A DNA stretch of 64,000 nucleotides from Pseudohongiella nitratireducens. GTDB taxonomy: Bacteria; Pseudomonadota; Gammaproteobacteria; Pseudomonadales; Pseudohongiellaceae. The notes under the pieces are model-generated. The model searched no databases, was not told the origin of the DNA, and saw only the letters and a program-made list of their open reading frames with translations. The DNA lies in contig NZ_LWHM01000013.1 of NCBI RefSeq assembly GCF_001642735.1, positions 29,154 through 93,153 of the forward strand. The letters are read 5' to 3'. Shown here one piece after another: positions 36,591 through 46,330 of this stretch; positions within the stretch are counted from its first letter, which is position 1, and each line of letters opens with the position of its first letter. A program made the translations under genes and the position numbers.

Positions 36591-37208
36591 ATGGATCTGG
36601 CTACATCGTTTGCGCTGTTCACTTCAATGGTAGTGTTGGCCTTAATTCCGGGGCCGGGCATTCTTGCCGTGGTCGCCAGAACTTTATCGGCGGGTATGAG
36701 GCATGGGGTGTCAACCACAGCAGGTATTGTTGCTGGTGATTTCGTGTTTATCACATTTGCGCTGCTGGGGCTGGCTGCCTTGTCCAGTGCCATGGGCGAA
36801 TTTTTCCTGTTGGTCAAGTATGCTGGTGCGCTGTACCTGATCTGGATGGGGGTGTCGCTGATTCGTGGTGGCAGCCAGAAACTAGACGTTAAAGCCGTTC
36901 AGGCGCATAGCCACATAGCCAGCTTTATGGCCGGACTCATTACGACATTGGGTAACCCCAAAGCCATTCTTTTCTACCTCAGTTTTTTTCCCGCTTTTTT
37001 AGAGCTGCATTCACTCACAGGGCTGGATACCGTCGTCATCTTCCTTATTACAACCCTGGCCGTTGGAGGTGTTATGCTGGCCTATGCCTGGGTGGCCCAC
37101 GCTTCCAAAGGTCGGTTTCAGCGTATCAAAACCTCATCATTGCCGCGTTATGCGTCAGGTGCGCTAATGGTAGGTAGTGGCGTTTACCTTGCGGCTCGCA
37201 GCAGCTAG
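36591..37208 (+). CDS. LysE/RhtB-family amino-acid exporter
   Basis: A 205-residue transporter with five or six hydrophobic helices. ALIPGPGILAVVARTLSAGM and GLITTLGNPKAILFYLSFFP are the RhtB/LysE signatures (PGP and GNPK). It exports an amino acid or related compound by proton exchange. The ATG at 36591 is preceded by GGGAG; a TTG two codons earlier is less likely. Confidence 0.9.
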   Translation: MDLATSFALFTSMVVLALIPGPGILAVVARTLSAGMRHGVSTTAGIVAGDFVFITFALLGLAALSSAMGEFFLLVKYAGALYLIWMGVSLIRGGSQKLDVKAVQAHSHIASFMAGLITTLGNPKAILFYLSFFPAFLELHSLTGLDTVVIFLITTLAVGGVMLAYAWVAHASKGRFQRIKTSSLPRYASGALMVGSGVYLAARSS

Positions 37209-37274
37209 TCAGCCTGAATAAATAACGGCACGACACGTCCTCTTAATGGCGAGGTGTGAATAATAGTGTGATTT

Positions 37275-37298
37275 GGAAATTGGGTTGGAAATTGGGTT
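37275..37298. repeat. two tandem copies of a 12-bp unit upstream of the SRPBCC gene
   Basis: GGAAATTGGGTT occurs twice in a row, ending 11 bases before the ATG and next to the AGAGGTG ribosome site. Probably a slippage duplication. Confidence 0.85.
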
Positions 37299-37309
37299 AG
37301 AGGTGATTT

Positions 37310-37747
37310 ATGAGTAACGAGCCAATAGTTGTCAGGCACACCTTTCAGGCAAATGCCGCCGATGTGTGGCATGCAATTTCCGATGACGAAACCATGCGTC
37401 AGTGGTTCTTTGCACAAATTCCCGGGTTTGCTCCCGTTGTTGGTACCGAAACTGTCTTTGATGTGCATCATAACGGCAAGGTGTATACGCACCGCTGGCA
37501 AGTGACAGAAGTGACGCCTCAAGCACTGCTGGTGTATCAATGGCAGTACGACGGATACCCAGGCGACTCTGAAGTTCGCTGGAAACTTCAGGAAACAGAA
37601 AACGGAACAGAGTTAACCCTGACGCACAGCGGAGGGGAGACCTTTCCCCAGGATAACCCTGACTTCAGTCGGGAGAATGCCGAGGCTGGCTGGCAGTATC
37701 TTATCAAAGAGAGCCTCGCAACATACCTGGATGGAAATAATACGTAA
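37310..37747 (+). CDS. SRPBCC/AHSA1-type ligand-binding protein
   Basis: A 145-residue protein of the START/AHSA1 (Activator of Hsp90 C-terminal-like) fold: VVRHTFQANAADVWHAISDD at the start, FDVHHNGKVYTHRWQVTEV, and a C-terminal helix AGWQYLIKESLATYL. It binds a hydrophobic ligand; the partner is unknown. AGAGGTG precedes the ATG and the racemase gene follows 14 bases later. Confidence 0.85.
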   Translation: MSNEPIVVRHTFQANAADVWHAISDDETMRQWFFAQIPGFAPVVGTETVFDVHHNGKVYTHRWQVTEVTPQALLVYQWQYDGYPGDSEVRWKLQETENGTELTLTHSGGETFPQDNPDFSRENAEAGWQYLIKESLATYLDGNNT

Positions 37748-37761
37748 CGCAGGGAGCTAAA

Positions 37762-38454
37762 ATGCAAACAATCGGCATGATCGGTGGTCTGAGCTGGGAA
37801 TCAACAGCGAACTATTATCGTGACATTAACCAGGCTATCAAGTCGCGACTGGGTGGCCTGCATTCTGCCAGGATTGTACTGAACAGCGTGGATTTCGCTG
37901 AGATTGAAGTCCTTCAGCATGAAGGGCGCTGGGAGGAGGCGGGTCGCTTACTCAGCCACTCAGCGGTGTCTGTTGAAAGGGGCGGCGCTGACTTTCTGAT
38001 ATTGTGCACTAATACCATGCATAAAGTATCTGATCAGATTGAGGCGGCGATCACCATCCCTTTTTTGCATATTGCTGATGCAACGGCAGCGGTACTGCAA
38101 GCGCAAGATGTGAGCAAGGTCGGATTGCTCGGCACCCGTTTCACCATGGAAGATACGTTTTATCGCGGCCGTCTGGAAACGGAATATGGCATCGCTGTTG
38201 AGATACCCGAGTCGTCTGACCGGGACATCATTCACCGGGTGATTTATGATGAACTTTGCCAGGGGGTGGTTTCCGATGTGTCCCGGCAAAGGTTTCTGCG
38301 CATTATAAATGAATTGGCTGCGCGTGGTGTGCAGGGCGTTATCCTGGGCTGCACAGAAATCGCCATGTTGGTGTCTTCAGCTGATACCGATGTGCCCTTG
38401 TATGACACTGCACGTATACACACAGAAGCGGCAGTTGAAATGGCGCTGGCCTGA
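37762..38454 (+). CDS. aspartate/glutamate racemase-family protein
   Basis: A 230-residue cofactor-independent racemase. The two catalytic cysteines lie in ILCTNTMHKVSD and VILGCTEIAML, the usual pair. IGMIGGLSWESTANYYRDIN matches the Asp/Glu racemase N-terminus. The YgeA-like broad-specificity amino-acid racemase branch is the closest resemblance; the substrate is unproven. It is followed by the DapA-like gene 34 bases later, suggesting linked amino-acid metabolism. Confidence 0.88.
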   Translation: MQTIGMIGGLSWESTANYYRDINQAIKSRLGGLHSARIVLNSVDFAEIEVLQHEGRWEEAGRLLSHSAVSVERGGADFLILCTNTMHKVSDQIEAAITIPFLHIADATAAVLQAQDVSKVGLLGTRFTMEDTFYRGRLETEYGIAVEIPESSDRDIIHRVIYDELCQGVVSDVSRQRFLRIINELAARGVQGVILGCTEIAMLVSSADTDVPLYDTARIHTEAAVEMALA

Positions 38455-38488
38455 CTATGACTCAGATTAACTTTAAGGAATGTTGCAC

Positions 38489-39382
38489 ATGTTTCATGGA
38501 TTGAGTGCGTTCCCGCTGACACCCGTGAAAAATGAAGAGATTGATGAGCAGTCGTTTGAGCGCCTGATTCTTCGACTGACTGAAGCGGGTGTCGATTCAT
38601 TAGGTGTGCTGGGTTCGACTGGCAATTACATGTATCTGTCTCAAGCTGAGCGTGTACGCGTCGTTGAGTTGGCTGTTGCCCTGTCGGGGGATACACCCGT
38701 TATGGCAGGCATTGGTGCGATGCGCGCCCGCGATGTACTGGCGAACGCCGAGCTGGCTCAGGGCGCTGGTGCCGATGCCTTGTTATTGGCACCTGTCTCG
38801 TATCAGCCGTTAACGGAAGACGAAGTCTTCGCTCTGTTCAAAGCAGTTAGCCAGCATGTCTCTGTTCCTGTTTGTGTGTATGACAATCCAAGAACCACGC
38901 AATTTCAGTTCACACCCACGCTGTACCAGAAAATAGCAGAACTGCCTCATATTACTTCCATCAAGATTCCGGGTGTAGATGGCGATCTGCATCATGTAAA
39001 ACGCCATGTCGGTTCTTTGCAGGAGAAATTACCAGAAAACTTCCCACTGGGTGTCAGCGGGGATGCCCTGGCCGCTAATGGGTTGCTGGCCGGGTGCAGT
39101 ATTTGGTATTCGGTTATTGGTGGATTATTTCCGCAAGCGGCGCTGGGCATTACCCGGGCAGCATTATCTGGAAATGTCGAGGAAGCTCAGCGGCTAAGTC
39201 AACGATTGCAGCCATTATGGGATCTGTTTGCAGTAAATGGTGGCAGTTTGCGCGTCATTGCAGCAGCGGCTGAAATACTTGATCTGGTTGAGACTCCCTG
39301 CTTGCCGCAACCTTTACTGTCTTTGGACGGACCAGGCAGAGCGGCATTGGCCAGACTTATTGAAGAGCTGGATTTGCAGTAA
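38489..39382 (+). CDS. DapA-like aldolase (dihydrodipicolinate synthase family)
   Basis: A 297-residue class I aldolase-type TIM barrel. The Schiff-base lysine is in TSIKIPGVDG, the catalytic tyrosine in VCVYDNPRTT, and a GSTGN loop replaces the usual GTTGE. The family includes N-acetylneuraminate lyase, KDG aldolase and true DapA; the altered loop argues against a housekeeping DapA. The ATG at 38489 is preferred since AAGGA lies nine bases upstream. Probably works with the racemase upstream. Confidence 0.85.
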   Translation: MFHGLSAFPLTPVKNEEIDEQSFERLILRLTEAGVDSLGVLGSTGNYMYLSQAERVRVVELAVALSGDTPVMAGIGAMRARDVLANAELAQGAGADALLLAPVSYQPLTEDEVFALFKAVSQHVSVPVCVYDNPRTTQFQFTPTLYQKIAELPHITSIKIPGVDGDLHHVKRHVGSLQEKLPENFPLGVSGDALAANGLLAGCSIWYSVIGGLFPQAALGITRAALSGNVEEAQRLSQRLQPLWDLFAVNGGSLRVIAAAAEILDLVETPCLPQPLLSLDGPGRAALARLIEELDLQ

Positions 39383-39386
39383 TCGG

Positions 39387-40439
39387 TTAGTCAGAGCTTG
39401 TATCCTGGGCGATGACATAACGGTCTCTGCCCTGGCGTTTCGCTTCGTATAACGCATAGTCCGCTCTTTGCAGCAATTGATCAGCATCAGTTCCCGCCGT
39501 ATGAACGGCTACGCCAAAACTTAATGATACCTGGATGTCATTAATAAATTTTTGGGCGTGACAGGCTTGCTGTATCCGCTCCACTAGCATAATGGCTTCT
39601 TCTACCGCTGTGTCGGGGCAAATGATCAGGAACTCCTCGCCTCCCCATCTGCCGCAAGTGTCCGACTGACGACACTGCGCGAACAAAAAATCGGCAATGC
39701 CCTTGAGTATGTCATCACCGATTAAATGTCCGTGTTCATCATTAATGCGTTTAAAATGATCCACATCACTCAATATAAGCGCCAGTGGTCGCCCACTGCG
39801 TTCATGTTGCAACAACTCATCACTCAGGATGACATCAAGGCGGCTACGGTTGACCAGTCCTGTCAATTTGTCAGTTTCAGACAAGTGCTCCAGCTCTGCA
39901 AAAGCTTCAGAGCGGGAACGTTCATATAGCTGGAAGAGAAGCAGGTGGGCTATGAAGACTTCAATGATATTCAGAAGTGTACCTAGCCCGACTTCAATCG
40001 GTTGCCACTGCGGCAGGCGGAGATAGACAAAAGCAATGATGTAAAGAAACACCCCACCGGTGACACAAGCTCCCATTCGTCTGCCCAGCAGGAAAAATGT
40101 AATAGGTGGTACTAATGTTATCCAGATCAGTGAATAAGCGCGGCCATCAGCAATATGGACAAAAACCAGCATCACAGCGATCAGGATGGCGACCACACCC
40201 ATAGAGGCGATGCGAAGGTTCTGGCTCTGATAGAAATACCTGAGGAACAGACCCGAACCAATACCTCCGATGTAATCAAGGGCGGCAGTAGGGTATGCGT
40301 GGAACAGGAAGACATTGAGCGAGCCAATCATGGCAAAATAGCCTGTCATCAGCGTCAGCACAACATAAACCAGTCGTCTCTGATGTCGCTCCGGCCCACC
40401 TTGTTTCAGATGAGCCTGTTTCCTTGGCAGCATTAGCAT
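39387..40439 (-). CDS. membrane-bound GGDEF diguanylate cyclase
   Basis: A 350-residue protein with about six hydrophobic helices in residues 22-175 (MASE-like membrane sensor) and a cytoplasmic GGDEF domain (about 185-345). The active motif is GRWGGEEF and the inhibitory RxxD (RQSD) is five residues before it, so it should be an active, feedback-inhibited c-di-GMP synthase. The membrane signal is unknown. It is convergent with the DapA-like gene, ending four bases away. Confidence 0.9.
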   Translation of the reverse strand: MLMLPRKQAHLKQGGPERHQRRLVYVVLTLMTGYFAMIGSLNVFLFHAYPTAALDYIGGIGSGLFLRYFYQSQNLRIASMGVVAILIAVMLVFVHIADGRAYSLIWITLVPPITFFLLGRRMGACVTGGVFLYIIAFVYLRLPQWQPIEVGLGTLLNIIEVFIAHLLLFQLYERSRSEAFAELEHLSETDKLTGLVNRSRLDVILSDELLQHERSGRPLALILSDVDHFKRINDEHGHLIGDDILKGIADFLFAQCRQSDTCGRWGGEEFLIICPDTAVEEAIMLVERIQQACHAQKFINDIQVSLSFGVAVHTAGTDADQLLQRADYALYEAKRQGRDRYVIAQDTSSD

Positions 40440-40482
40440 GCTCAGCTTATAACAATAGACCGCCAGATTTTACTGGCAAAGC

Positions 40483-40510
40483 ACCTGTGCGTCATCCTTT
40501 GCGCACAGGT
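40483..40510 (-). terminator. possible terminator of the Amt-chemoreceptor gene
   Basis: ACCTGTGCG pairs with CGCACAGGT around a ten-base loop, 33 bases beyond the stop codon of the minus-strand amt gene. Only a short T-tract (GCTTTG) follows on that strand, so strength is uncertain. Confidence 0.5.
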
Positions 40511-40542
40511 ATCGGTTTAATTGTTATCTGTGGATATCGACA

Positions 40543-42774
40543 TTACACCTGATATCGCGTGGTCAGGTTCGCCAGTCGTGCTGCCATTTCACTGACATCC
40601 TGGCTGCTTTTGCCTGCTTCATCGGCGCGACTATTGAGCCCCTTAACCAATGATGAAAGCGCTTCTACGTCATCTGATGCATCATTGGTCGCCTGTGTTT
40701 GCTGTTGAATGGATACGGCTACCTCAGCGTTCATCTTATTGATCACGCTGACAGCTTCAGTGATCTCACCGAGTGACTGTCTGGTATCACCCGCACGCTT
40801 GGCACTTTGCCGGGCCAGGTCGAGGTTTTGATTCATTGCCAGGCTGGCTTTGGAGGCATCATGTTGCAGTATTGCAACGACTTTTGATATTTCACCTGCC
40901 GAAACCTGAGCCTGACTGGACAGGTCGCGCACTTCCTGGGCGACAACTGCAAACCCGCGGCCATGCTCTCCGGCACGAGCCGCTTCGATAGCGGCATTCA
41001 ATGCTAGCAGGTTGGTCCGCTCGCCAATGCTCTGGATGGCATCGACAGCCAGGCTGATACTCTCGGCGTGCTGGTCGAAATGCTGGACGACACTGGCTAC
41101 TTCCTCCACCTTTTGAGCGAGCTGCTCAATTTCGGCTAGTGCTCTGGACAGATCGGCCTCGCTCTCACCGACATTGCTACTTACCTGAGTGGCTGCGGAT
41201 GCTGTTTCATCCGCTCGTCGAGCAATTTCACGAATGGCGCCTGCAATCTCAAGCACAGACTGCCGCAGACTTTCGCTGTTGGCCATACCAAGTGTTGACG
41301 ATTCGCTGACTGTCTGGGCATTGCCTTTCAGGACAGTGGCATCGCTTTTGAGCCTCAGGCTGGCATGGCTTAATTCACGCAATGAGGACTGGAAAGCATC
41401 CAGCAGCCGGTTGAACATCTGGGCAGTTTCGCCAGCTTCAGTCCCAATCTCTTCAGGCGCACGCTTGGTCAGGTCACCCGTTTCGATGATGGCATTCATT
41501 GTGCTAAGTGTGTCCAGCCAGACGGTCTTGGCTCCATGTTCAGCAACATTGAGGCCTTTATCTTCATCGTCCGGGTCAACCCGAAGCATGTTCAGTGATT
41601 TCAGTAACAGGCACAGCAGAAACCCACACCCCAGGCTCCACACCGCAACAGCAGATACACCGAGGAGCTGGACACCAAATTGTGCCATCCCGGATTCTGC
41701 GCTTAGATTGGCAACCGGAGCGGCAAAGGCGAGAATAAGGGTGCCCCAGGCACCTGCAAAACCGTGTGCAGCAGCGGCACCCACCGGGTCATCGACACGG
41801 CACAGCAACAGAATTTTTTCACTGTAGTACACAACAATACCACTGGAAAACCCGATAAAGATGGCGCCTGCAGGCTCGACTACCGCACAGCCAGCGGTGA
41901 TGCCGACCAGGCCGGCAATCACACCGTTAAGCATCTTTTCAGGCTGGACACAGCCATTGTGGAAGGCACTGATCAGCATGCAGGCAACGCCACCTGCTGA
42001 GGCGGACAGTACCGTGTTGACGATGATCCCAGGGATAGCGCTGGATGCCTCAAGCGTAGAGCCAGCATTAAAACCGATCCAGCCAAACCAGAGGATAAAG
42101 ACACCTGCCGTTGCCATGACCAGAGAGTGACCTGGGATCTCGATCGGATTACCCTCTTCATCGAAACGGCCAAGACGGGCACCAAGACTGATCGCAGCTG
42201 CCAGCGCGACCCAGCCGCCGACACTATGAACTACAGTCGAGCCAGCAAAGTCGATGAATCCCCGTTGTGCCAACCAGCCATCACCATTCCAGATCCAGTG
42301 ACCGGCAACCGGGTATATCAGGGCAACCATGGCAATTGCCAGGATCAAGTAGCCGTTAAAATGCATGCGTTCAGCGACTGCGCCCGAAACGATGGTGGCT
42401 GCTGTTCCGGCAAATACCAGTTGGAATACAAATACGGCCAGGTCCATTGGTTCGGTTACGCCATCCATCAGGAAGGCACTGCTACCCCAGAATCCACCCA
42501 TGGAGTCGCCGAACATCAGCCCATAACCGACCAAGGTGAATACCAGGGCCGATGCTGCGAGGTCGCAAATATTTTTCAGAGCCACATTAATGGTGTTTTT
42601 GGCTCGAGTCAGCCCGGTCTCAAATAAAGTAAAACCTGCCTGCATGAACAATACCAACCCGGTACAAATACTTAACCAGATTAAATCCAGGTTGAGTGTG
42701 AGCTCAGTACCAGCCTCGGCGGCGAAACTGGAGGAAGAGAAAAAAAGCGTCGGGACAAGCAGTGCGAGATACAT
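40543..42774 (-). CDS. ammonium transporter fused to a chemoreceptor signalling domain
   Basis: A 743-residue fusion. A signal peptide (cut near SFAAE) precedes an Amt/Rh channel (about 25-415) with gate region [20 protein letters not shown], pore histidines in [11 protein letters not shown] and [22 protein letters not shown], and the C-terminal [14 protein letters not shown]-like linker (about 430-465) leads to a methyl-accepting chemotaxis signalling domain with the hairpin tip [20 protein letters not shown] and [18 protein letters not shown]. No CheR/CheB pentapeptide tail is seen. It probably senses or conducts ammonium and signals to CheA. The upstream region has sigma-54 and NtrC-like sites. 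No glnK is nearby. Confidence 0.9.
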   Translation of the reverse strand: MYLALLVPTLFFSSSSFAAEAGTELTLNLDLIWLSICTGLVLFMQAGFTLFETGLTRAKNTINVALKNICDLAASALVFTLVGYGLMFGDSMGGFWGSSAFLMDGVTEPMDLAVFVFQLVFAGTAATIVSGAVAERMHFNGYLILAIAMVALIYPVAGHWIWNGDGWLAQRGFIDFAGSTVVHSVGGWVALAAAISLGARLGRFDEEGNPIEIPGHSLVMATAGVFILWFGWIGFNAGSTLEASSAIPGIIVNTVLSASAGGVACMLISAFHNGCVQPEKMLNGVIAGLVGITAGCAVVEPAGAIFIGFSSGIVVYYSEKILLLCRVDDPVGAAAAHGFAGAWGTLILAFAAPVANLSAESGMAQFGVQLLGVSAVAVWSLGCGFLLCLLLKSLNMLRVDPDDEDKGLNVAEHGAKTVWLDTLSTMNAIIETGDLTKRAPEEIGTEAGETAQMFNRLLDAFQSSLRELSHASLRLKSDATVLKGNAQTVSESSTLGMANSESLRQSVLEIAGAIREIARRADETASAATQVSSNVGESEADLSRALAEIEQLAQKVEEVASVVQHFDQHAESISLAVDAIQSIGERTNLLALNAAIEAARAGEHGRGFAVVAQEVRDLSSQAQVSAGEISKVVAILQHDASKASLAMNQNLDLARQSAKRAGDTRQSLGEITEAVSVINKMNAEVAVSIQQQTQATNDASDDVEALSSLVKGLNSRADEAGKSSQDVSEMAARLANLTTRYQV

Positions 42775-42825
42775 AAACGTTCCAATGTAGTGTATGGCTA
42801 GTTAACTATTGATCAGTAATATCCG

Positions 42826-42841
42826 AGCAATATGCATGCCA
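42826..42841 (-). promoter_or_regulatory. sigma-54 (RpoN) promoter of the amt-chemoreceptor gene
   Basis: Read on the minus strand the sequence is TGGCATGCATATTGCT, with GG at -24 and GC at -12 separated by exactly ten bases. It matches the sigma-54 consensus TGGCAY-N5-TTGCW. The start of transcription would be near 42815, about 40 bases before the ATG. Confidence 0.85.
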
Positions 42842-42880
42842 GCAATAAATTGTGCGAATTGTCGCCATTACTGTTATTTG

Positions 42881-42895
42881 GCACCCATAAGGTGC
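42881..42895. promoter_or_regulatory. NtrC-like enhancer site 1
   Basis: GCAC-CCATAAG-GTGC has the 4-7-4 symmetry of NtrC sites (TGCACC-N5-GGTGCA). Its centre is about 73 bases upstream of the sigma-54 start point. Confidence 0.75.
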
Positions 42896-42931
42896 GTGAT
42901 AATGGATAAGAAACAATAACCCCGATTCGGC

Positions 42932-42946
42932 GCACCAAAAAAGTGC
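42932..42946. promoter_or_regulatory. NtrC-like enhancer site 2
   Basis: GCAC-CAAAAAA-GTGC shows the same 4-7-4 spacing, with its centre about 124 bases upstream of the start point and 51 bases (about five helical turns) from site 1. Confidence 0.75.
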
Positions 42947-43355
42947 GAATCCTTTTGGGTAAGAAGTTGTAACTCTAGTGGTGACTGTTGGCCCTTGCGG
43001 GCGTCAGTTTTTGCTGACAGGAAGACCGTCGACCGCTGGTTCAGCATGATGAAAAGTTCTGACTTGCCAACTGAATCACATTTCATAGGGACGAGTTGAG
43101 TTTTCATAAGGTTGAGTAGTTTCAAAAATGAATGGTATCAATAATAGAACGCTCGAACGATAAAAAGTATTTGTAAATCAATCGCTTTTCATTAGACTGT
43201 TTTTGCGTCCGCACAATCGGACGTCGAAAACTATTGGAGCGACTCCGAGGTTTGAGCCGCAGGAAGTACCAGTTCATCAGATGCATCAGCGTATGCAGTA
43301 CTGATGCAAAATAATAAATATTTAACTGGATACACCTGAGAAGAGGAGAGTGGTC
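42947..43355. other. 409-bp intergenic region between amt and the TonB-dependent receptor gene
   Basis: I see no gene here. It has two hairpins: CGTCCG/CGGACG at 43206-43223 and GCATCAG/CTGATGC at 43283-43307. The latter lies close before the GAGGAGA ribosome site of the receptor and could affect its translation. No known riboswitch pattern was recognised. Confidence 0.5.
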
Positions 43356-46259
43356 ATGGATCGTTTACGTCTGACGAAACGAGGTCTGCTACGCCGTCTG
43401 GTTCAACTAAATGCCTGTTTAGCAATCCTGCCTTTAGCTGTTCATGCACAACAAGAAACAACCGAGTCAGAAGATATTGAAGAAGTCGTGGTAACTGGCT
43501 CTTTCATTCGTAATAGCGCGTTCGCGCAAAATTCACCCGTCGATACTGTCAGCCAGTCAGACTTGTTTGAGTCTGGCGCCCCCAGTATGTCGAATTACAT
43601 TCGTGATATGACATACACACAAAATACCGATGTGGTATCTAATGTTCTCGCCACACAGGATGGTTCACAGGATTCAGTTGGAGCCAGCTTTAACTTGCGA
43701 GGCCTTGGTGAAAACTCAACCCTGACTCTGGTTGATGGTATCCGAACTATTGCCGCGTCTGTTTCAACATCCGTCCCCGAAATTGCGATTGAGCGATTGG
43801 AACTGGTTTTGGACGGTGGCTCCGCACTGTATGGTTCTGATGCGGTTGCTGGTGTGGTGAATATTATTCCCATGAAGGAATTTGAAGGGTTCCGAACTCG
43901 AACCTTCTACCAACGCACCCAGGATGGTGCCATGGAAGATATGAACCTGTCAGCCATGTGGGGCAAGTCCTTTGATAACGATGTCAGTTATGTCGGTGCG
44001 TTTGAGGCCAGAACCAAGACGCCGCTAATGCAGTACGAACGGCCGCGGGAATGGATGATGGACGACGGGTCTTCGGTTTCAGGGAGTCCAGGCACCTGGC
44101 GGCAGAATGTAGGCGCTGATCCTAATATTAATTTGTACCAATCTCATGGAGGCACGCTGGAGGGTTCGCTACTTGTCGACCCTGCTTGTGGCACTTTCAA
44201 TGATGGATACCCTGGACACGGTCAGGGGAAATTTCCAACTCCATCCGGGGTGCCTGTTGGCAGTTTCTGCCGATTTGAATACACCAGTATGTTTGCTTAT
44301 TCCGCCGAGAGCACTGACTATAATGCCTATAACACGCTGACCTGGGAAGCCTCGGACTGGCTACGTTTCAATGCTACATTGAACAATGCCTACCGTGTCT
44401 CCAGTCTGCGAACCACATCGACAACTGCCGTTAACGGCAATAACCGGGCAGCATTGATTGTCCGGGCTGATCATCCGGCGAATCCCTGGGGGTTTGATGT
44501 GTCGCCATATACATGGCGCCCAATAGCGCATTCCTATACTCATTTACCACAGCACCTGGACCCCGGTGATGGCGCGCGGGAATATGAGTTTCATACCAGT
44601 GTTAACCGTTTGAAAGTCGGCGCTGAATATGACATCAGTGATTCCTGGGTGGGCTATACCTATTATTCCAAGCAGGAAATGAAGAGCATGAGTGATTCTT
44701 ACTCAGTGCATTTGGGTAAACTACAGCTAGCCTTGGAAGGGCAGGGTGGACCTAACGGGAATGAGTACTGGAATCCCTTTGGAACTTCAGACCCCAGACA
44801 CCCTAATTTCGATCCGGCGTTGGGAAACAGTGAAGAACTAACCAACTGGATCTTTGAGCGCGATGCGAACTTCGTCACTTCCAGAGACTATCTGGATATC
44901 TTTGAAACGGTGGCCACTGGTGATGTAGTTGATCTTTGGGCGGGTACTGTTCAAATGGCGCTGGGCTATCAGTGGCGTGACCTTGAAGAGAACAACTATG
45001 CCAATCCTTTTGATGCTGCTGGCTGGGACTACAATACCGTTATTGGTGCACCGCTTCCGAAAGATGAACGTTTTTTCTCTGAAACCCGCGCCATTTTTGC
45101 AGAATTTCAGATACCGTTGCTAGAAACAGTGGATTTACAGGTGGCTGGCCGTCATGAAGAGTTTACCGACTTTGGACTAGAAACAACCACCCCGAAAGTT
45201 GCACTACGCTGGGAAGCACTGCCTTCTTTGGCTGTTCGCGCATCTTGGGGAGAAAGTTTCCTGGCACCAACGCCATCTCAGGCACGTCCTTTTGTGCAAG
45301 GTGAAAACTGTGGGGAGATCTTCGATGGCCAAGATCCATTTACGGGGCAGCAACTGACTGGCGGGGCACAATGTAGTTCTGGTAATCCAGCGCTAGGTCC
45401 TGAAACATCTGAGATACGCAATTTCGGGTTTACCTGGGAGCCAAGCGGCCAACTGGATGGATTGAGCCTGTCAATGGACTACCAGGAAATTGAATACACG
45501 GATCGAATTCGCTCTTTGACTGAAGAAGACACCGTTGCGTTCCAATTTCAGCAGTTTGTTGCTGAAACCGGCGTTTCTGCAGGCAGTTATGATCCCACGC
45601 CGGGCTCTGCAACACGGCAACAGGCAGATGCCTGGTTACGCCAGTACTCACAAAACCCTAGTGCGCCTGTTGTTCGTGATGAAGATGGCAATGTGCAGTT
45701 TGTCTATCGCCAGGACACCAACATTTCATCGGTTTGGGTGGATTTGTTTGATGTGAAAGCGCGATACACATTAAACACGAATGATTGGGGTACTTTTGCG
45801 GCCACGTTGCAGTCGACCTACTATGAAACATACGAGTATGAAGGTCTGTTTGGTGGGCGTCAGCCAGCACTGGGATTACAGAACGCTGATACGGGTATCG
45901 TGCCGCCGTTGCCTCAATATAAAGCCAATTTGCGAGTGAACTGGTTCCGTGACAATCAAAGTGCATCCATTGCGGTGAATTACTGGGATAATGTGGAATT
46001 TGATGCCGTCGCCATTGACCGATACGGGGATGGCTGGACGGCGCCAGATACCATAGAAGGTGAAGCGAGAACTGATGTGCGCTACGCCATCATCCTTGAT
46101 GACTACCTGAACAGTGAGTTCACCGTCAGTGTCGGTGTTAACAACATCTTCAACGAAAGGCCTCAGCAGTTGCCGATTTCTGGTGGCTTTGAATCGAGGC
46201 TGTCAACGCCATGGGGGCGTCAGTTCTGGATGTCTGTGGAATGGCTACCAGGGTTCTGA
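43356..46259 (+). CDS. TonB-dependent receptor
   Basis: A 967-residue outer-membrane active transporter. Signal peptide (about 1-32, ending HAQ) then an EEVVVTGSFIRN TonB-box/plug start, plug motifs SFNLRGLGENSTLTLVDGIR and LDGGSALYGSDAVAGVVNII, and a 22-strand-type barrel ending in WLPGF with a terminal Phe. The style is that of the large receptors of marine gammaproteobacteria taking up oligosaccharides, peptides or siderophores; the ligand cannot be deduced. The ATG at 43356 has GAGGAGA seven bases upstream. No Fur-box was recognised. Confidence 0.93.
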   Translation: MDRLRLTKRGLLRRLVQLNACLAILPLAVHAQQETTESEDIEEVVVTGSFIRNSAFAQNSPVDTVSQSDLFESGAPSMSNYIRDMTYTQNTDVVSNVLATQDGSQDSVGASFNLRGLGENSTLTLVDGIRTIAASVSTSVPEIAIERLELVLDGGSALYGSDAVAGVVNIIPMKEFEGFRTRTFYQRTQDGAMEDMNLSAMWGKSFDNDVSYVGAFEARTKTPLMQYERPREWMMDDGSSVSGSPGTWRQNVGADPNINLYQSHGGTLEGSLLVDPACGTFNDGYPGHGQGKFPTPSGVPVGSFCRFEYTSMFAYSAESTDYNAYNTLTWEASDWLRFNATLNNAYRVSSLRTTSTTAVNGNNRAALIVRADHPANPWGFDVSPYTWRPIAHSYTHLPQHLDPGDGAREYEFHTSVNRLKVGAEYDISDSWVGYTYYSKQEMKSMSDSYSVHLGKLQLALEGQGGPNGNEYWNPFGTSDPRHPNFDPALGNSEELTNWIFERDANFVTSRDYLDIFETVATGDVVDLWAGTVQMALGYQWRDLEENNYANPFDAAGWDYNTVIGAPLPKDERFFSETRAIFAEFQIPLLETVDLQVAGRHEEFTDFGLETTTPKVALRWEALPSLAVRASWGESFLAPTPSQARPFVQGENCGEIFDGQDPFTGQQLTGGAQCSSGNPALGPETSEIRNFGFTWEPSGQLDGLSLSMDYQEIEYTDRIRSLTEEDTVAFQFQQFVAETGVSAGSYDPTPGSATRQQADAWLRQYSQNPSAPVVRDEDGNVQFVYRQDTNISSVWVDLFDVKARYTLNTNDWGTFAATLQSTYYETYEYEGLFGGRQPALGLQNADTGIVPPLPQYKANLRVNWFRDNQSASIAVNYWDNVEFDAVAIDRYGDGWTAPDTIEGEARTDVRYAIILDDYLNSEFTVSVGVNNIFNERPQQLPISGGFESRLSTPWGRQFWMSVEWLPGF

Positions 46260-46289
46260 TCATGCATGCTTGCTTGTTTTAACCTTGCT

Positions 46290-46330
46290 AAAAAGCGCTA
46301 ATGGATAAAGTGTGTCGTTAGCGCTTTTTT
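46290..46330. terminator. bidirectional terminator between the receptor and nsrR
   Basis: AAAAAGCGCTAA pairs with TTAGCGCTTTTTT; the right arm overlaps the end of nsrR. The A- and T-tracts make it usable for both convergent genes. Confidence 0.85.

Noticed and set aside
42874..43125. 83-residue minus-strand frame upstream of amt.
   Set aside because: It covers the NtrC-like sites, shows no family resemblance and has atypical composition.
43206..43307. Possible riboswitch before the TonB-dependent receptor.
   Set aside because: Two hairpins are present but no cobalamin, TPP or other known aptamer pattern was recognised.
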